In this document: positions 34,748 to 43,614 of the stretch, one piece after another
Position numbering within the stretch: position 1 is the stretch's first letter
How the letters are laid out: every line of letters starts with the position of its first letter
Source of the DNA: an uncultured Porphyromonadaceae bacterium
GTDB lineage: Bacteria > Bacteroidota > Bacteroidia > Bacteroidales > UBA11471
DNA: 64,000 nt
NCBI GenBank assembly: GCA_900547555.1
Contig: URHG01000002.1
Span: 1-64,000, forward strand
Reading direction: 5' to 3'
The notes under the pieces: generated by a model
What the model saw: only the letters and a program-made list of their open reading frames with translations
The model's database searches: none
Told to the model about the DNA's origin: nothing
Program-made: the position numbers and the translations under genes

Positions 34748-35570
34748 GTGGGTATTGGTATCGATGGTGTTGCTGATGGCGTTGTCGGGGTGTCGTAACC
34801 GTTATGCGACAACGTCGGGAGATTTGCCCCCTCTTGCGAGAGAATTGTCGCCCGACCGTCTTTTCTCAGAAGTTCTTGTCCGGCACGACAGAGATACTTC
34901 GGCTCAAATGAAAGCGATGGCCTATGTTTCTCTGGGGGAAAATACTGCGCGGAGTCGCGTACAGATACGCTGGTCGAGGGATCGGGCGTTGCAAATCTCC
35001 ATATTGCCGTTGATGGGGGTGGAGATTTGCCGTATGGTGTTGACACCCGACACGGTTTACCTTATCGACCGGTATCACAAACAATATGTGAAAGAGTCTG
35101 TCGATGAGTGGCAAAGGCGGTCGTCGTTCGACATCTCTTTCGGCTCGATACAGTCTCTGTTTTTGGCCCGTCCGTTTTTGCCGGGAGGAAAAATCTTGCC
35201 CGACGATGTTGTGCTCTTCGATGTTGCTGCCGTTGGTGAGGGATACGGATATACTTATTCTCCCGGCCGACTGGCTTGCGATTACCGTTTCGAGATCGAT
35301 AATCGGGCTTGTCTCGGGGCTGTTTTGTGGAGTATGCCTTCTTCCTCCCGTTCGCTGGTGTGTCGGTATGCCGGCTATCATGCGGTCGGGGAGTTGGTCA
35401 GCCCTGCACAAATGACTTTTGCCCTGTCCGGATTTTTTTTCGAACCGGTGTCGTTCTTTTTTGAGAAAATGGAATTTGACTGGAATACGCCTCAAAATAT
35501 ATCGAAGGCAGTGTCGTTACAATACAAAAGAACCGATTTGCAAACATGGATAGAAACTATATTGCGGTGA
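34740..35570 (+). CDS. DUF4292 outer-membrane lipoprotein
   Basis: A 276-residue protein with a lipoprotein signal ending LSGC (Cys at about residue 18). The mature part resembles DUF4292, a LolA/LolB-like fold common in Bacteroidetes: VSLGENTARSRVQIRWSRDR, LMGVEICRMVLTPDTVYLID, and a C-terminal region with ENMEFDWN-like strand segments. It likely handles or monitors lipoproteins or envelope polymers, by fold only. It overlaps the upstream TPR gene by 8 bases and shares one base with the downstream LytM gene (TGATG). Confidence 0.85.
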   Translation: MSRWVLVSMVLLMALSGCRNRYATTSGDLPPLARELSPDRLFSEVLVRHDRDTSAQMKAMAYVSLGENTARSRVQIRWSRDRALQISILPLMGVEICRMVLTPDTVYLIDRYHKQYVKESVDEWQRRSSFDISFGSIQSLFLARPFLPGGKILPDDVVLFDVAAVGEGYGYTYSPGRLACDYRFEIDNRACLGAVLWSMPSSSRSLVCRYAGYHAVGELVSPAQMTFALSGFFFEPVSFFFEKMEFDWNTPQNISKAVSLQYKRTDLQTWIETILR

Positions 35571-36814
35571 TGAGACACCTGTTTTTTCTTTTTGTCTTGC
35601 TTTTTTGTGCGGGGGTATCGCCTGCCCAAAATTCTAAAAAAGTGCAGTCTTTGAAAAAACAGCAGACGACCGCATTGCAGAATATCAAGAGTACCAACCG
35701 CCAAATAGATAAGACTCAAAAAACGCAGTTGCAAGCGTTGCACCGGCTCGAAGCATTGTCTACCGAAATCGCACATATCAATGACAGTATAAAAGTGCTA
35801 AATGCGGAGATTGCGGAGATTGCGGAGCAAGAAAAAAAATTGACGACGGATATTGCCGAGCTTGAACGGACATTGGATATGAAGAAAGAGAGTTACGCCA
35901 AAGCGGTACGTTCCATGTTGGTGCGGCGGGATAACCGGTATGATGCATTGATGTTTGTGCTTTCTGCATCATCGCTCGAGCAGGCCTATCGCCGTTTCCG
36001 TTATTTGCAGGAATTTTCGGCGTGGAGAAAACAAGAGGCCAAAGAGATTGTTCAGCAGCGGGACGACTTGAACCGTCAGCGGACCGAATTGTTGCGTATC
36101 AGGAAAGAACAAGGATTGGTTTTGGCACTTCGTACGGCTGCGTCGGAACAACTCATTCGCCAACAGCGGGAACAACGCACATTGGTCGCCGGGCTTAAGA
36201 AAAAAGAGCGTGCCTTGAAACAAGAACTCAAAAAGCAGCAGCAGCAGGCCGATGCTTTGGGACGACGGATACAGCAGGTTATAGAAGAGGAGGCACGTAA
36301 AGCGGCAGCTGCCGCAGCCGCGAAGAAGAAAAATGCGACGCAAAAATCGGCGGCTCCGTCGGGATATTTGATGTCGAAAGATGAGGAACAACTGTCTCGC
36401 AATTTTGCGCAAAATCGAGGGAAATTACCGACTCCGCTTTCGGGGCGTTACCGCATCATCGCTCATTTCGGTACACAACAGCACCCCGATTTGAAATACG
36501 TGAAGATCAATAATCAGGGCATTGATATGCAGACGCAACCCGGTACAAAAGCCCGGTCGGTGTTCGATGGTGTTGTTACGAGTATTTTCGTCATGCCCGG
36601 GTATAATACTTCCGTCATCGTGCGGCATGGCAACTATTTGACGATTTATTCCAATTTGAGTACGATATATGTGAAAACCGGCGATAAGGTAAAAACCGGT
36701 CAGGAACTCGGTGTCATTTATTCCGATCCCGAGGAAGACAATCGTACGGTACTGCATTTCCAGATACGGAAAGAGACGACTAAATTAGACCCGGAATTGT
36801 GGCTGAAAAAGTAA
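35570..36814 (+). CDS. LytM/M23 domain protein with coiled coil, EnvC-like (probably non-catalytic)
   Basis: A 414-residue periplasmic protein: signal peptide (1-20), long coiled coil (about 25-250, with LKKQQTTALQNIKSTNRQID at the start), alanine/lysine linker, and a C-terminal LytM domain (about 285-414). The catalytic residues of M23 are changed: the first His of HxxxD is Asn in NNQGIDMQ, and the HxH pair reads TVLHFQIR, with one His only. This is the pattern of EnvC, which activates cell-wall amidases without cutting peptidoglycan itself. The start at 35570 overlaps the DUF4292 stop by one base; the upstream in-frame ATG at 35546 is less likely, as it would precede the signal peptide. Confidence 0.9.
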   Translation: MRHLFFLFVLLFCAGVSPAQNSKKVQSLKKQQTTALQNIKSTNRQIDKTQKTQLQALHRLEALSTEIAHINDSIKVLNAEIAEIAEQEKKLTTDIAELERTLDMKKESYAKAVRSMLVRRDNRYDALMFVLSASSLEQAYRRFRYLQEFSAWRKQEAKEIVQQRDDLNRQRTELLRIRKEQGLVLALRTAASEQLIRQQREQRTLVAGLKKKERALKQELKKQQQQADALGRRIQQVIEEEARKAAAAAAAKKKNATQKSAAPSGYLMSKDEEQLSRNFAQNRGKLPTPLSGRYRIIAHFGTQQHPDLKYVKINNQGIDMQTQPGTKARSVFDGVVTSIFVMPGYNTSVIVRHGNYLTIYSNLSTIYVKTGDKVKTGQELGVIYSDPEEDNRTVLHFQIRKETTKLDPELWLKK

Positions 36815-36825
36815 ACCAAATAACG

Positions 36826-37752
36826 ATGACTCGTTACACTCCGGCATTAAAAGCCGAGTGGGACGCAGCGGTGGAGGCATCTCGTAACGGGACGTTTCTT
36901 TTCCGGCGCGATTATCTCGAATATCATGCCGATAGGTTTCCCGATTGTTCATATCTCTTTTTTCTGAAAGGGAAAGTAATCGCCTTGTTGCCTGCTCATC
37001 GGCGGGGTGATATGCTTTGTTCTCATGCGGGACTTACATACGGCGGCCTGATTCTTTCTCCCTCGGCAACCTCCGAGCGGGTTCTTGCCCTGTTCGACCT
37101 GATGGCGGAAGAATTACCGCGCGACGGGATAACACGTTTGTTATACAAGTGTGTGCCGTATCATCTGCACCGTTATCCGGCGGAAGAAGACCGCTATGCT
37201 TTGTTTCGGAAAAAAGCGGTTTTGACAGCGTGCAATATTGCTTCTGTCGTCGATTTGTCATTGCCGATACATTTCAGCGAGCTGCGGCGTCGCGGTGTGC
37301 GCAAGGCGCAGGCAGCCGGCGTTTCGGTCGGAGAAAGCGATGCATGGAGTGATTTTTGGCAGATTCTGAAAGATAATTTGTCCCGACGTTTCGGGGTGGA
37401 ACCTGTGCATAGCCTCGAAGAAATGATGTATTTACGGGCTTTGTTCCCTGAGAATATACGGCTTTTCACGGCTGTCGTCGGGGGACGTATCGAGGGCGGT
37501 ACGGTGATCTATGAGTGCGGAGATTGTGTAAGGGTACAATATATATCGGCTTCTCCACGAGGCAAGGAGTGTGCCGTGCTCGATCTTCTTTTTGCCTATC
37601 TTTTGCAAGAATATTATTCCCGACGCCGGTATTTCGACTTCGGAACCTCGAACGGAGACGACGGCTGTTATCTGAATGAAGGGCTCATCGCTCAAAAGGA
37701 GGGATTCGGCGGTCGAGGTATCGTGTACGAAACTTATTTGTTGACATTCTAA
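36826..37752 (+). CDS. FemAB/GNAT-like acyltransferase of a cell-surface polysaccharide locus
   Basis: A 308-residue cytoplasmic protein with two tandem GNAT-like halves. The N-terminal half reads GTFLFRRDYLEYHADRFPDC and LTYGGLILSP. The C-terminal half has the cofactor-site region VVGGRIEGGTVIYECGDCVR, YISASPRGKECAVLDLLFAY and YFDFGTSNGDDGCYLNEGL, which is typical of FemAB-type proteins in exopolysaccharide and capsule loci. The GTG at 36799 overlaps the upstream gene; the ATG at 36826, 11 bases after its stop, is preferred. It probably adds an acyl or aminoacyl group to a surface glycan; the substrate is unknown. Confidence 0.78.
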   Translation: MTRYTPALKAEWDAAVEASRNGTFLFRRDYLEYHADRFPDCSYLFFLKGKVIALLPAHRRGDMLCSHAGLTYGGLILSPSATSERVLALFDLMAEELPRDGITRLLYKCVPYHLHRYPAEEDRYALFRKKAVLTACNIASVVDLSLPIHFSELRRRGVRKAQAAGVSVGESDAWSDFWQILKDNLSRRFGVEPVHSLEEMMYLRALFPENIRLFTAVVGGRIEGGTVIYECGDCVRVQYISASPRGKECAVLDLLFAYLLQEYYSRRRYFDFGTSNGDDGCYLNEGLIAQKEGFGGRGIVYETYLLTF

Positions 37753-37762
37753 CAACATAACG

Positions 37763-39214
37763 ATGCAACAAGGCGAATCGACATCGATGTATCGTCGTAT
37801 TGTGAAGACGACCGGGCTTTTGGGAGGAGTGCAGGTACTTTCGATTCTCTGTTCCATTGTGCGGAATAAATGTATTGCTCTGTGGCTGGGGCCTGCGGGA
37901 GTCGGTATCATCGGGTTGTACAATACATCGATGGAAATGATCGCTGCTCTTACGGGATTGGGATTGCGGCAGAGTGCCGTGCGGAATGTTTCTCAGGCCC
38001 GGGCTTCGGAAAATGAAAAAGCGTTGTCGCGTACGGTTACCGTGTTACGGCGGTGGAGTTGGCTGGCCGGTCTTTTCGGTGCGGTTGTCATGCTTTCTAC
38101 GGCACCGCTGTTGAGCCGTTTTACATTTGGCGACGACAAGCATATCTGGGGATATGTGTGGTTATCGTGCGCTTTGCTTTTTAATGCGTTGGCATCGGGC
38201 GATCAGGCGATATTGCAGGGAACGCAGCGGTTGCGCCAGCTTTCCAAAGCCGGCGTTGCCGGTAATCTGGCGGCACTGTTATTGTCGTTGCCGTTATATT
38301 ATTTTTTCCGTTTCGGCGGTATCGTACCGTCTTTGGTATTGTCTTCGGCCGTTACGTTTTTTTTCGTCTGGATATATAGTCGTAGAAGTGTTGTGCCGAA
38401 ACAACCGGTTTCTGTACGGGAGACATGGAATGACGGAAAATGTATGGTCGTCTTGGGGGTATATATGACGGTGAGCGGATTTCTGACGACATTGTTCAAT
38501 TACCTGTTTATCGGTTTTGTTCATCGAACGGCCGGAGATGCCGATTTGGGCTATTATCAGGCGGGATATGCTATCGTAACGAGGTATGTGGGACTTGTTT
38601 TGGCGGCGATGGCAACCGAATATTATCCCCGATTGGCAGCCGTGAGCGAAGATGGAGAAGCGCTTGGAAATCAGGTCTCCCGACAGATCGAGGCTGCGTT
38701 GTTGCTATTGGCACCTATCGTGTCGTTGTTTCTGCTGTTGCAGGAGTGGGTGATACGGTTGCTTTATACGTCGGAGTTCCTGTGTATAGAAATCTTTTTC
38801 TCTTGGGCGATGGTAGGTGTTTTGTTCAAGTCGGTTTCTTGGGCGATGGGTTTTGTCTTGCTGGCGAAAGGCGACGGTAAGTTATATCTGATTACCGAAT
38901 TGATTTCGGATTTGTGCGGGTTCCTGCTCAACGTCTCTGCTTACTATTTGTGGGGACTGGAAGGGGCAGGTGTTGCCTATTTACTCAATTTTGTGATTTA
39001 CGGTATCATGATGTGGTGGGTGTGCCGGCGTCATTATCATATACGGTTGGGCCGATCGTGGTACGGAGTTGCCGTTTGGGTAATTGTCGGTTGTGCAGTT
39101 GTTTCTCTACTGTACCGCATCGGTTCGGTACCGGCCTTATCGGTGGCCGTAGTGTGTGCTGTTACGGTTTCTGTTGCGGCCTTGTGGGGATTGAAACGTA
39201 GGTTGGCAATATAA
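37763..39214 (+). CDS. Wzx-type O-antigen/polysaccharide flippase
   Basis: A 483-residue membrane protein of the MOP superfamily with about 12-14 membrane segments. The opening MYRRIVKTTGLLGGVQVLSI and LWLGPAGVGIIGLYNT are characteristic of O-antigen translocases, and GLRQSAVRNVSQA follows. It flips undecaprenyl-linked repeat units across the inner membrane. It begins 10 bases after the FemAB-like gene in the same operon and ends 27 bases from a convergent glycosyltransferase. No polymerase (Wzy) or ligase was identified nearby. Confidence 0.9.
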   Translation: MQQGESTSMYRRIVKTTGLLGGVQVLSILCSIVRNKCIALWLGPAGVGIIGLYNTSMEMIAALTGLGLRQSAVRNVSQARASENEKALSRTVTVLRRWSWLAGLFGAVVMLSTAPLLSRFTFGDDKHIWGYVWLSCALLFNALASGDQAILQGTQRLRQLSKAGVAGNLAALLLSLPLYYFFRFGGIVPSLVLSSAVTFFFVWIYSRRSVVPKQPVSVRETWNDGKCMVVLGVYMTVSGFLTTLFNYLFIGFVHRTAGDADLGYYQAGYAIVTRYVGLVLAAMATEYYPRLAAVSEDGEALGNQVSRQIEAALLLLAPIVSLFLLLQEWVIRLLYTSEFLCIEIFFSWAMVGVLFKSVSWAMGFVLLAKGDGKLYLITELISDLCGFLLNVSAYYLWGLEGAGVAYLLNFVIYGIMMWWVCRRHYHIRLGRSWYGVAVWVIVGCAVVSLLYRIGSVPALSVAVVCAVTVSVAALWGLKRRLAI

Positions 39215-39241
39215 GTATTCATACGTTTTTGTCGGGTCAAG

Positions 39242-40342
39242 TCAGAGCTTTTCCCAAAAGTCGAGATACTCTCCTGCTACTTTTATGTAATCGTGGTGTT
39301 TTTCTATAAAAGTCCGGCTGTCGGAGCATCGTTTTTGCAGGCTGTTTTTTTCTTTGATGATTTTCTCGAAAAGGTCGTAAATCTGTTGTTCGTCGGGTAG
39401 GGCGTTGTAAATGGGCCTCAACTGTTTTTCTCCGATGAAATCGTAATATTCGGGTTCGGCGCCGCTTACGACGGACAATTGTTGAGACATGGCCTGCAAT
39501 GCATTGGTTGCCGGGGTATAGGAGTAAAGTTGGTCGATGAGGACGTGCGACGAGCGCATCACCGAAAGATACTCATCCAACGGTAGTGATACGACTCGTT
39601 TTATTTCGCATTCTTTCGGATATTTCCATTCGATTTCCCGTAAGACTTTATCGAACATATCCGTACCCTTTAACAGGCTGCGGTCGCGTTGTATGCCGAT
39701 AAAGAATCGAATTTTCTCCTCATCTTTCCATCGTGTATCGGGTGCAGTTTCTGTCGGTGGTTGTATGGGTATAGGTATGTATGCGAGTTTTTCCCGGTAG
39801 TCGTTTTCGTAACTGATGAAATATTCATAAAGGCATGCGGCGATTCCATTGCAGCGATCGGCCATGTAGCGGTTCAGGTTTTTCAACGGTTTGCTGTTCC
39901 ATGCTTCTACTGTTTCCCGGCAGCCGGGATAGTTGCGTAACCGGTTGCCGATGTAGAAGTCGGAGTATCGGAAACGTTGTTCTTGGCAGGCTTTCACATA
40001 GAAATAGTCGGTACCGAGTGCGTCGAGAAAAATTTTACGGTTATGTCGACACAGGTAGTCGAATACCAATCGGTTCTTTTCGGGACGAAGTTGCAGGAAT
40101 ACGGGATTGGATAGTTGTACGACGTCGAAATTCCGAAACCGGGGTAAGTATCTTACAACATCGAATATGTAACGCAAAGATCCTGCCAGACCGTAACCGC
40201 TGCGCCGCAGATCGATATTCCGCCGGTTATTCATCCAACCGCTGCCACTCGAGGCGACGGTTACATCATGCCCCAAAGTACGTAACCCTTCGGCCAGTGT
40301 CCAGTGTAGATTGCTTGCTTCTCCCAACAATAATATCTTCAT
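39242..40342 (-). CDS. glycosyltransferase, GT4-like
   Basis: A 366-residue protein with an N-terminal nucleotide-sugar-independent Rossmann half (MKILLLGEASNLHWTLAEGL, residues 1-20) and a C-terminal donor-binding half (about 230-366) with IRFFIGIQRDRSLLKGTDMF and EYYDFIGEKQLRPIY. The YSYTPATNALQAM segment is the usual donor-binding region. The longer frame back to 40462 would add 40 residues antisense to the upstream gene and is rejected. Its ATG overlaps the stop of the upstream GT2 gene by four bases (ATGA), so both are coupled. Sugar specificity is unknown. Confidence 0.8.
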   Translation of the reverse strand: MKILLLGEASNLHWTLAEGLRTLGHDVTVASSGSGWMNNRRNIDLRRSGYGLAGSLRYIFDVVRYLPRFRNFDVVQLSNPVFLQLRPEKNRLVFDYLCRHNRKIFLDALGTDYFYVKACQEQRFRYSDFYIGNRLRNYPGCRETVEAWNSKPLKNLNRYMADRCNGIAACLYEYFISYENDYREKLAYIPIPIQPPTETAPDTRWKDEEKIRFFIGIQRDRSLLKGTDMFDKVLREIEWKYPKECEIKRVVSLPLDEYLSVMRSSHVLIDQLYSYTPATNALQAMSQQLSVVSGAEPEYYDFIGEKQLRPIYNALPDEQQIYDLFEKIIKEKNSLQKRCSDSRTFIEKHHDYIKVAGEYLDFWEKL

Positions 40343-41151
40343 GTTTTGCGACAGTGTATGAGATAATAGATGATTCCTCTCCAACTTTGGAACAGAAGGG
40401 TGAAAAAGTTGGCTTTCCCTCGGTATGCGCCGACGAGAGCGAATTTGAACATGCGTAACCATGCGCTTGTACCGAAGATATGATAGTTGACGGCGCCTTT
40501 GGCTCGCATTACTCCTTTGCGGGTATAGGTGTACAGGCCTGTATTTTCGTAAGGTTCATCAACGATATAGTAGGGGAAAAAATAAACTGTAAGACCGGCT
40601 TTGGTGGCATCATATACCCATACCTCTTCTTCCCCGCAAATGAGCGTTTGCGTGCCGAGACCGAAGTATTCGTTGAATCGTATATGTCGTACCCGTTCTG
40701 GCCGGAATGCCAATTCTCCCGAAGTGGGGTATAATCCTTTCGGCCATTTCTCATAAGGACATGGCGTTGCGGGATAGGGCTTTATGGGGTTATGTCCTTC
40801 GATATTCAGCATGAACTGGGCGATGTCTATCTCGGGGTGAGAATCGAAAGTCTCGATTATACGGTCGAGATACTCGTTTTTGTACTGGCAATCGTCATCG
40901 GCTATCAGAGCTATATCGCCTGTGGCAGCATCGAGGCAATGGTTACGGTTGCGACTTAACCCCGTTCCTTCCAGAAAAATAAGTTTTACGTCTTGGCGAT
41001 TTTTAAGCTCGTCGGGTATGTATTGGAAATATTTTTTTTCGGTATATTGCATCGAAACGATATACGATACGTCGGGACGATGAGGCAGCAGTACATCGGG
41101 AACATGTGCTATCCTTTCGTTGTAAGTACATATCAGGATATCGAGTTTCAT
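40339..41151 (-). CDS. glycosyltransferase family 2
   Basis: A 270-residue GT2 enzyme. The nucleotide-binding start MKLDILICTYNERI is at residues 1-14, the acceptor-side GTGLSRNRNHCLDAATGDIA near 62-81, and the metal-binding DDD motif in IADDDCQYKNEY near 84. FGEEEVWVYD-like residues near 170 correspond to the acceptor site ICGEEEVWVYD. The gene starts a two-gene minus-strand operon ending with the GT4-like enzyme. The -7 element is half of a perfect palindrome at 41162-41180. Confidence 0.88.
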   Translation of the reverse strand: MKLDILICTYNERIAHVPDVLLPHRPDVSYIVSMQYTEKKYFQYIPDELKNRQDVKLIFLEGTGLSRNRNHCLDAATGDIALIADDDCQYKNEYLDRIIETFDSHPEIDIAQFMLNIEGHNPIKPYPATPCPYEKWPKGLYPTSGELAFRPERVRHIRFNEYFGLGTQTLICGEEEVWVYDATKAGLTVYFFPYYIVDEPYENTGLYTYTRKGVMRAKGAVNYHIFGTSAWLRMFKFALVGAYRGKANFFTLLFQSWRGIIYYLIHCRKT

Positions 41152-41161
41152 GATTTTACAT

Positions 41162-41180
41162 TATATTTGTTGCAAATATA
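41162..41180. promoter_or_regulatory. face-to-face -7 elements in a perfect palindrome
   Basis: TATATTTGTTGCAAATATA contains TATATTTG on both strands (41162-41169 plus; 41173-41180 minus) separated by three bases. The minus copy lies 21 bases before the GT2 start at 41151. The plus copy could serve the GT2 gene at 41289 with a leader of about 110 bases. Two polymerases could not use both halves at once. Confidence 0.5.
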
Positions 41181-41275
41181 ACTTTTGTACGGAATATGCA
41201 CGTCTCCTTTTTCTGAAAAACGACGGAATAATGCAGAATAAAATTGTTTCGAAAAGAAAATATTCATAGAGGAAG

Positions 41276-41283
41276 TACATTTG
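41276..41283 (+). promoter_or_regulatory. possible -7 element almost touching the GT2 start
   Basis: TACATTTG matches the -7 pattern but ends 5 bases before the ATG at 41289, which would imply a leaderless transcript or a chance match. Confidence 0.25.
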
Positions 41284-41288
41284 TAATT

Positions 41289-42242
41289 ATGATGGAAATA
41301 ACGATTATCATTCCGGTCTATAACAGAGAGAAGCTTTTGCCGCGTACGTTGGCATCGGTGGTGGCGCAGACCTATCGGCCTTTGCATGTGGTACTGGTCG
41401 ATAACGGTTCGACCGATTGTTCTTTGGCTGTATTGCATGACTTTTGCGATAAGTATGCTGCGTCCGATTTTCGGGTTACTGTCTGTGAAGAACTTAATCC
41501 GGGAGCACCATCGGCCCGTAATGCAGGATTGCGCCGGGCAACATCGGAATGGGTGATGTTTTTCGATTCCGATGATGAAATGGGAACCTGTTTGGTGGAG
41601 AATTATGTCTCGGCTATCGGGAAAAATCCCGATGCCGATATTGTTTATACCGATATGAAAATTGTCGATGATGCAGGATACAGTATGATAAAACGTTCTC
41701 CTCGTAAAGGGGGAATTCATTTTTTATGCGGTAATATATTTCATACTTATTTTTCGACACAGCGTTATATGGTGCGGCGGGATGTCATTGAGGCGGTCGG
41801 TGCATGGAATCCGAAAACATTCGGTTGGGACGACTGGGAATTGGGAGTTCGACTCATGCTGTATACGTCTCGGATCGTGAAAGCGGTGAGTTCCGAACCG
41901 CAGGTGATCGTTCATGCCCATGCCGATTCGATTACCGGCACGCAATATTCCGACAAAGTCGATGAGTTATTGGCGTGCGTCGATGAGGCGGAAAAGCATG
42001 TTCGCGCTTCGGGACGCCGGGACGCGGGCATATTGTTGAATTGTCTTGATTATAAAAAAATAGTTCTTGCCGGAGCTTGTAGCCGAGAAGGCAGTATGCG
42101 CGGGAAGCTGCTTTTTCATGATGTTTTGAAAGGTGTCCCTTCTCGCAAGGTAAAAGCCGTTTTTGTTTCGGGATATTGGTTGGCAAGCAGAGGGGTGCGG
42201 GGTACGGCCCGTGTGGCCGAGAGATTGTTCCGTCTTTTTTGA
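41289..42242 (+). CDS. glycosyltransferase family 2
   Basis: A 317-residue GT2 enzyme. The N-terminal nucleotide-binding region is MEITIIIPVYNREKLLPRTL, the donor-site DNGSTDCSLA is near 36, GAPSARNAGLRRATSEW near 75, the metal motif FDSDDE near 95, and the acceptor/catalytic region GWDDWELGVRL near 186. The start could be either of two consecutive ATG codons (41289 or 41292). The frame upstream to 41244 adds nothing recognisable. It runs divergently from the GT2-GT4 pair, so the surface-glycan genes are arranged in two opposed groups. Confidence 0.87.
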   Translation: MMEITIIIPVYNREKLLPRTLASVVAQTYRPLHVVLVDNGSTDCSLAVLHDFCDKYAASDFRVTVCEELNPGAPSARNAGLRRATSEWVMFFDSDDEMGTCLVENYVSAIGKNPDADIVYTDMKIVDDAGYSMIKRSPRKGGIHFLCGNIFHTYFSTQRYMVRRDVIEAVGAWNPKTFGWDDWELGVRLMLYTSRIVKAVSSEPQVIVHAHADSITGTQYSDKVDELLACVDEAEKHVRASGRRDAGILLNCLDYKKIVLAGACSREGSMRGKLLFHDVLKGVPSRKVKAVFVSGYWLASRGVRGTARVAERLFRLF

Positions 42243-42287
42243 TACGGTTTAATTTCCGGTTATAAAAAGCCGGGAGATGTCCTGTCT

Positions 42288-42305
42288 GTCATTTCGAGAA
42301 GCGAC
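42288..42305 (+). repeat. fragment of the dispersed repeat
   Basis: GTCATTTCGAGAAGCGAC resembles the left half of the unit found in arrays at 44.5, 49.2, 55.1 and 59.1 kb. It is a lone fragment between two glycosyltransferase genes. Confidence 0.45.
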
Positions 42306-42364
42306 TATTTTTATTTCTGAAAAATATTGGGGGAGCGTTTTGCCGGAAGAATCGAAATTTTCGC

Positions 42365-42372
42365 TATCTTCG
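42365..42372 (+). promoter_or_regulatory. variant -7 element for the GT2 gene at 42394
   Basis: TATCTTCG (one base from TAnnTTTG) lies 21 bases before the ATG. The same TTCG variant lies before dut. Confidence 0.35.
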
Positions 42373-42393
42373 CTTCCTTAAAAGTCGAATTTC

Positions 42394-43422
42394 ATGCTCG
42401 AAGTCAGTATCATCATACCGGTATATAACGGGATTTCTTATATCGACCGTTGTCTCGGGGCGATTGTTTCGTCCGGGGCTCCGGCAGAGAAGTATGAAAT
42501 TATAGCTGTCGACGACAATTCGACCGATGCTTCGCTCGAGAAATTACAGGAATGGGAGTCGAAGACGGAGAACATGCGCGTGTATCATCGGCGTAAGGCA
42601 GGGCCGGGAGGTGCCCGTAATTTGGGATTGAATTATGCCAAAGGCCGTTATATCATGTTTGTCGATGTCGATGATCGCATCAACCCGTCTGCGTTTGCCC
42701 GCCTGATAACCCGTCTTATCGGGTTGTACAGTCATCAGATTATCGGATTCGATTGCCTGAAAGTCGATGCGAATGACCGGGAGATGCCTTTCCAACAATT
42801 CGTGCTCCCTTATTGTCGGGATCTTTCCGGTCCCGATTACATGGCTCGTTATCCCTTGTACGGAGTGTTGTGGAGCTACTTGTTCAATCGCTCTTTTTTG
42901 TTGAAGCTCAATGTGCGTTTTCTTGAAAAATGCGTTCTCGAAGACGAGGATTTCGTAACACGGGTTTTCGGCCGGGCCGATTCGGTAACTTTTCTTCCCG
43001 TGCAGCTTTACTATTACTATGCCGAGAATAAGTCGGGATTGAGTAATATTCCCGACCCCGAGCATCAGGCCCGTTTGATGCATGACCGTCTGGCTGTCAT
43101 TACGGGCTTAAAACGTATGCGGGAGGCAATCTGCGATCCGCAACTCGAAGAGGGGCTCGATCGTAAACTCTGCGATCTTTCTGTCGATACGATCCGCATA
43201 CTCATCAATAAGCCCTATGACGAAAAACAAATCGCCGAGGCGCTCGATACCCTTTCTGGGCTCGGCCTTTATCCGCTGCCGCGAGGTGAGTACGGGAGTG
43301 CGTATATGCGTTTGCGCATGGCTACGGATACGCTACGGAAGGTCTTGACGTGGAAGCAGCGTCGTTCGTCTGCCATGTGGCGTCGTTGGGCTTGTTATTT
43401 TTTGCATTTGCGCCTTTCTTAA
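42394..43422 (+). CDS. glycosyltransferase family 2
   Basis: A 342-residue GT2 enzyme with EVSIIIPVYNGISYIDRCLG at residues 3-22, AVDDNSTDASLEKL near 39, AGPGGARNLGLNYAKGRYIM near 69, and the metal motif FVDVDDRI near 90. The acceptor motif is VLEDEDFVTRVF near 188. The C-terminal 90 residues are helical and basic. It follows the previous GT2 gene after 151 bases that hold a repeat fragment and a variant -7 element, so it may be a separate unit. Confidence 0.88.
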   Translation: MLEVSIIIPVYNGISYIDRCLGAIVSSGAPAEKYEIIAVDDNSTDASLEKLQEWESKTENMRVYHRRKAGPGGARNLGLNYAKGRYIMFVDVDDRINPSAFARLITRLIGLYSHQIIGFDCLKVDANDREMPFQQFVLPYCRDLSGPDYMARYPLYGVLWSYLFNRSFLLKLNVRFLEKCVLEDEDFVTRVFGRADSVTFLPVQLYYYYAENKSGLSNIPDPEHQARLMHDRLAVITGLKRMREAICDPQLEEGLDRKLCDLSVDTIRILINKPYDEKQIAEALDTLSGLGLYPLPRGEYGSAYMRLRMATDTLRKVLTWKQRRSSAMWRRWACYFLHLRLS

Positions 43423-43537
43423 TACTTTTATTTGATCTTTCCGTATAGGATTTATCACCGGTTTTTGCGATAAAAAGAAGAAATTTTAGGCAATAAAGAA
43501 AAATTGCCTTGCAAGATTAGTAAATATGAAAATTTAC

Positions 43538-43545
43538 TATCTTTG
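43538..43545 (+). promoter_or_regulatory. -7 element for the outer-membrane protein gene
   Basis: TATCTTTG lies 70 bases before the ATG at 43615, and inside the longer frame that runs from 43504. This argues for the downstream start. Confidence 0.6.
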
Positions 43546-43614
43546 AGGCGAAAAGTCTTTTTTGATAAGCGGAATTATTGTCGAGGATTCGGAACAGAAA
43601 AAATATTTATGTAT

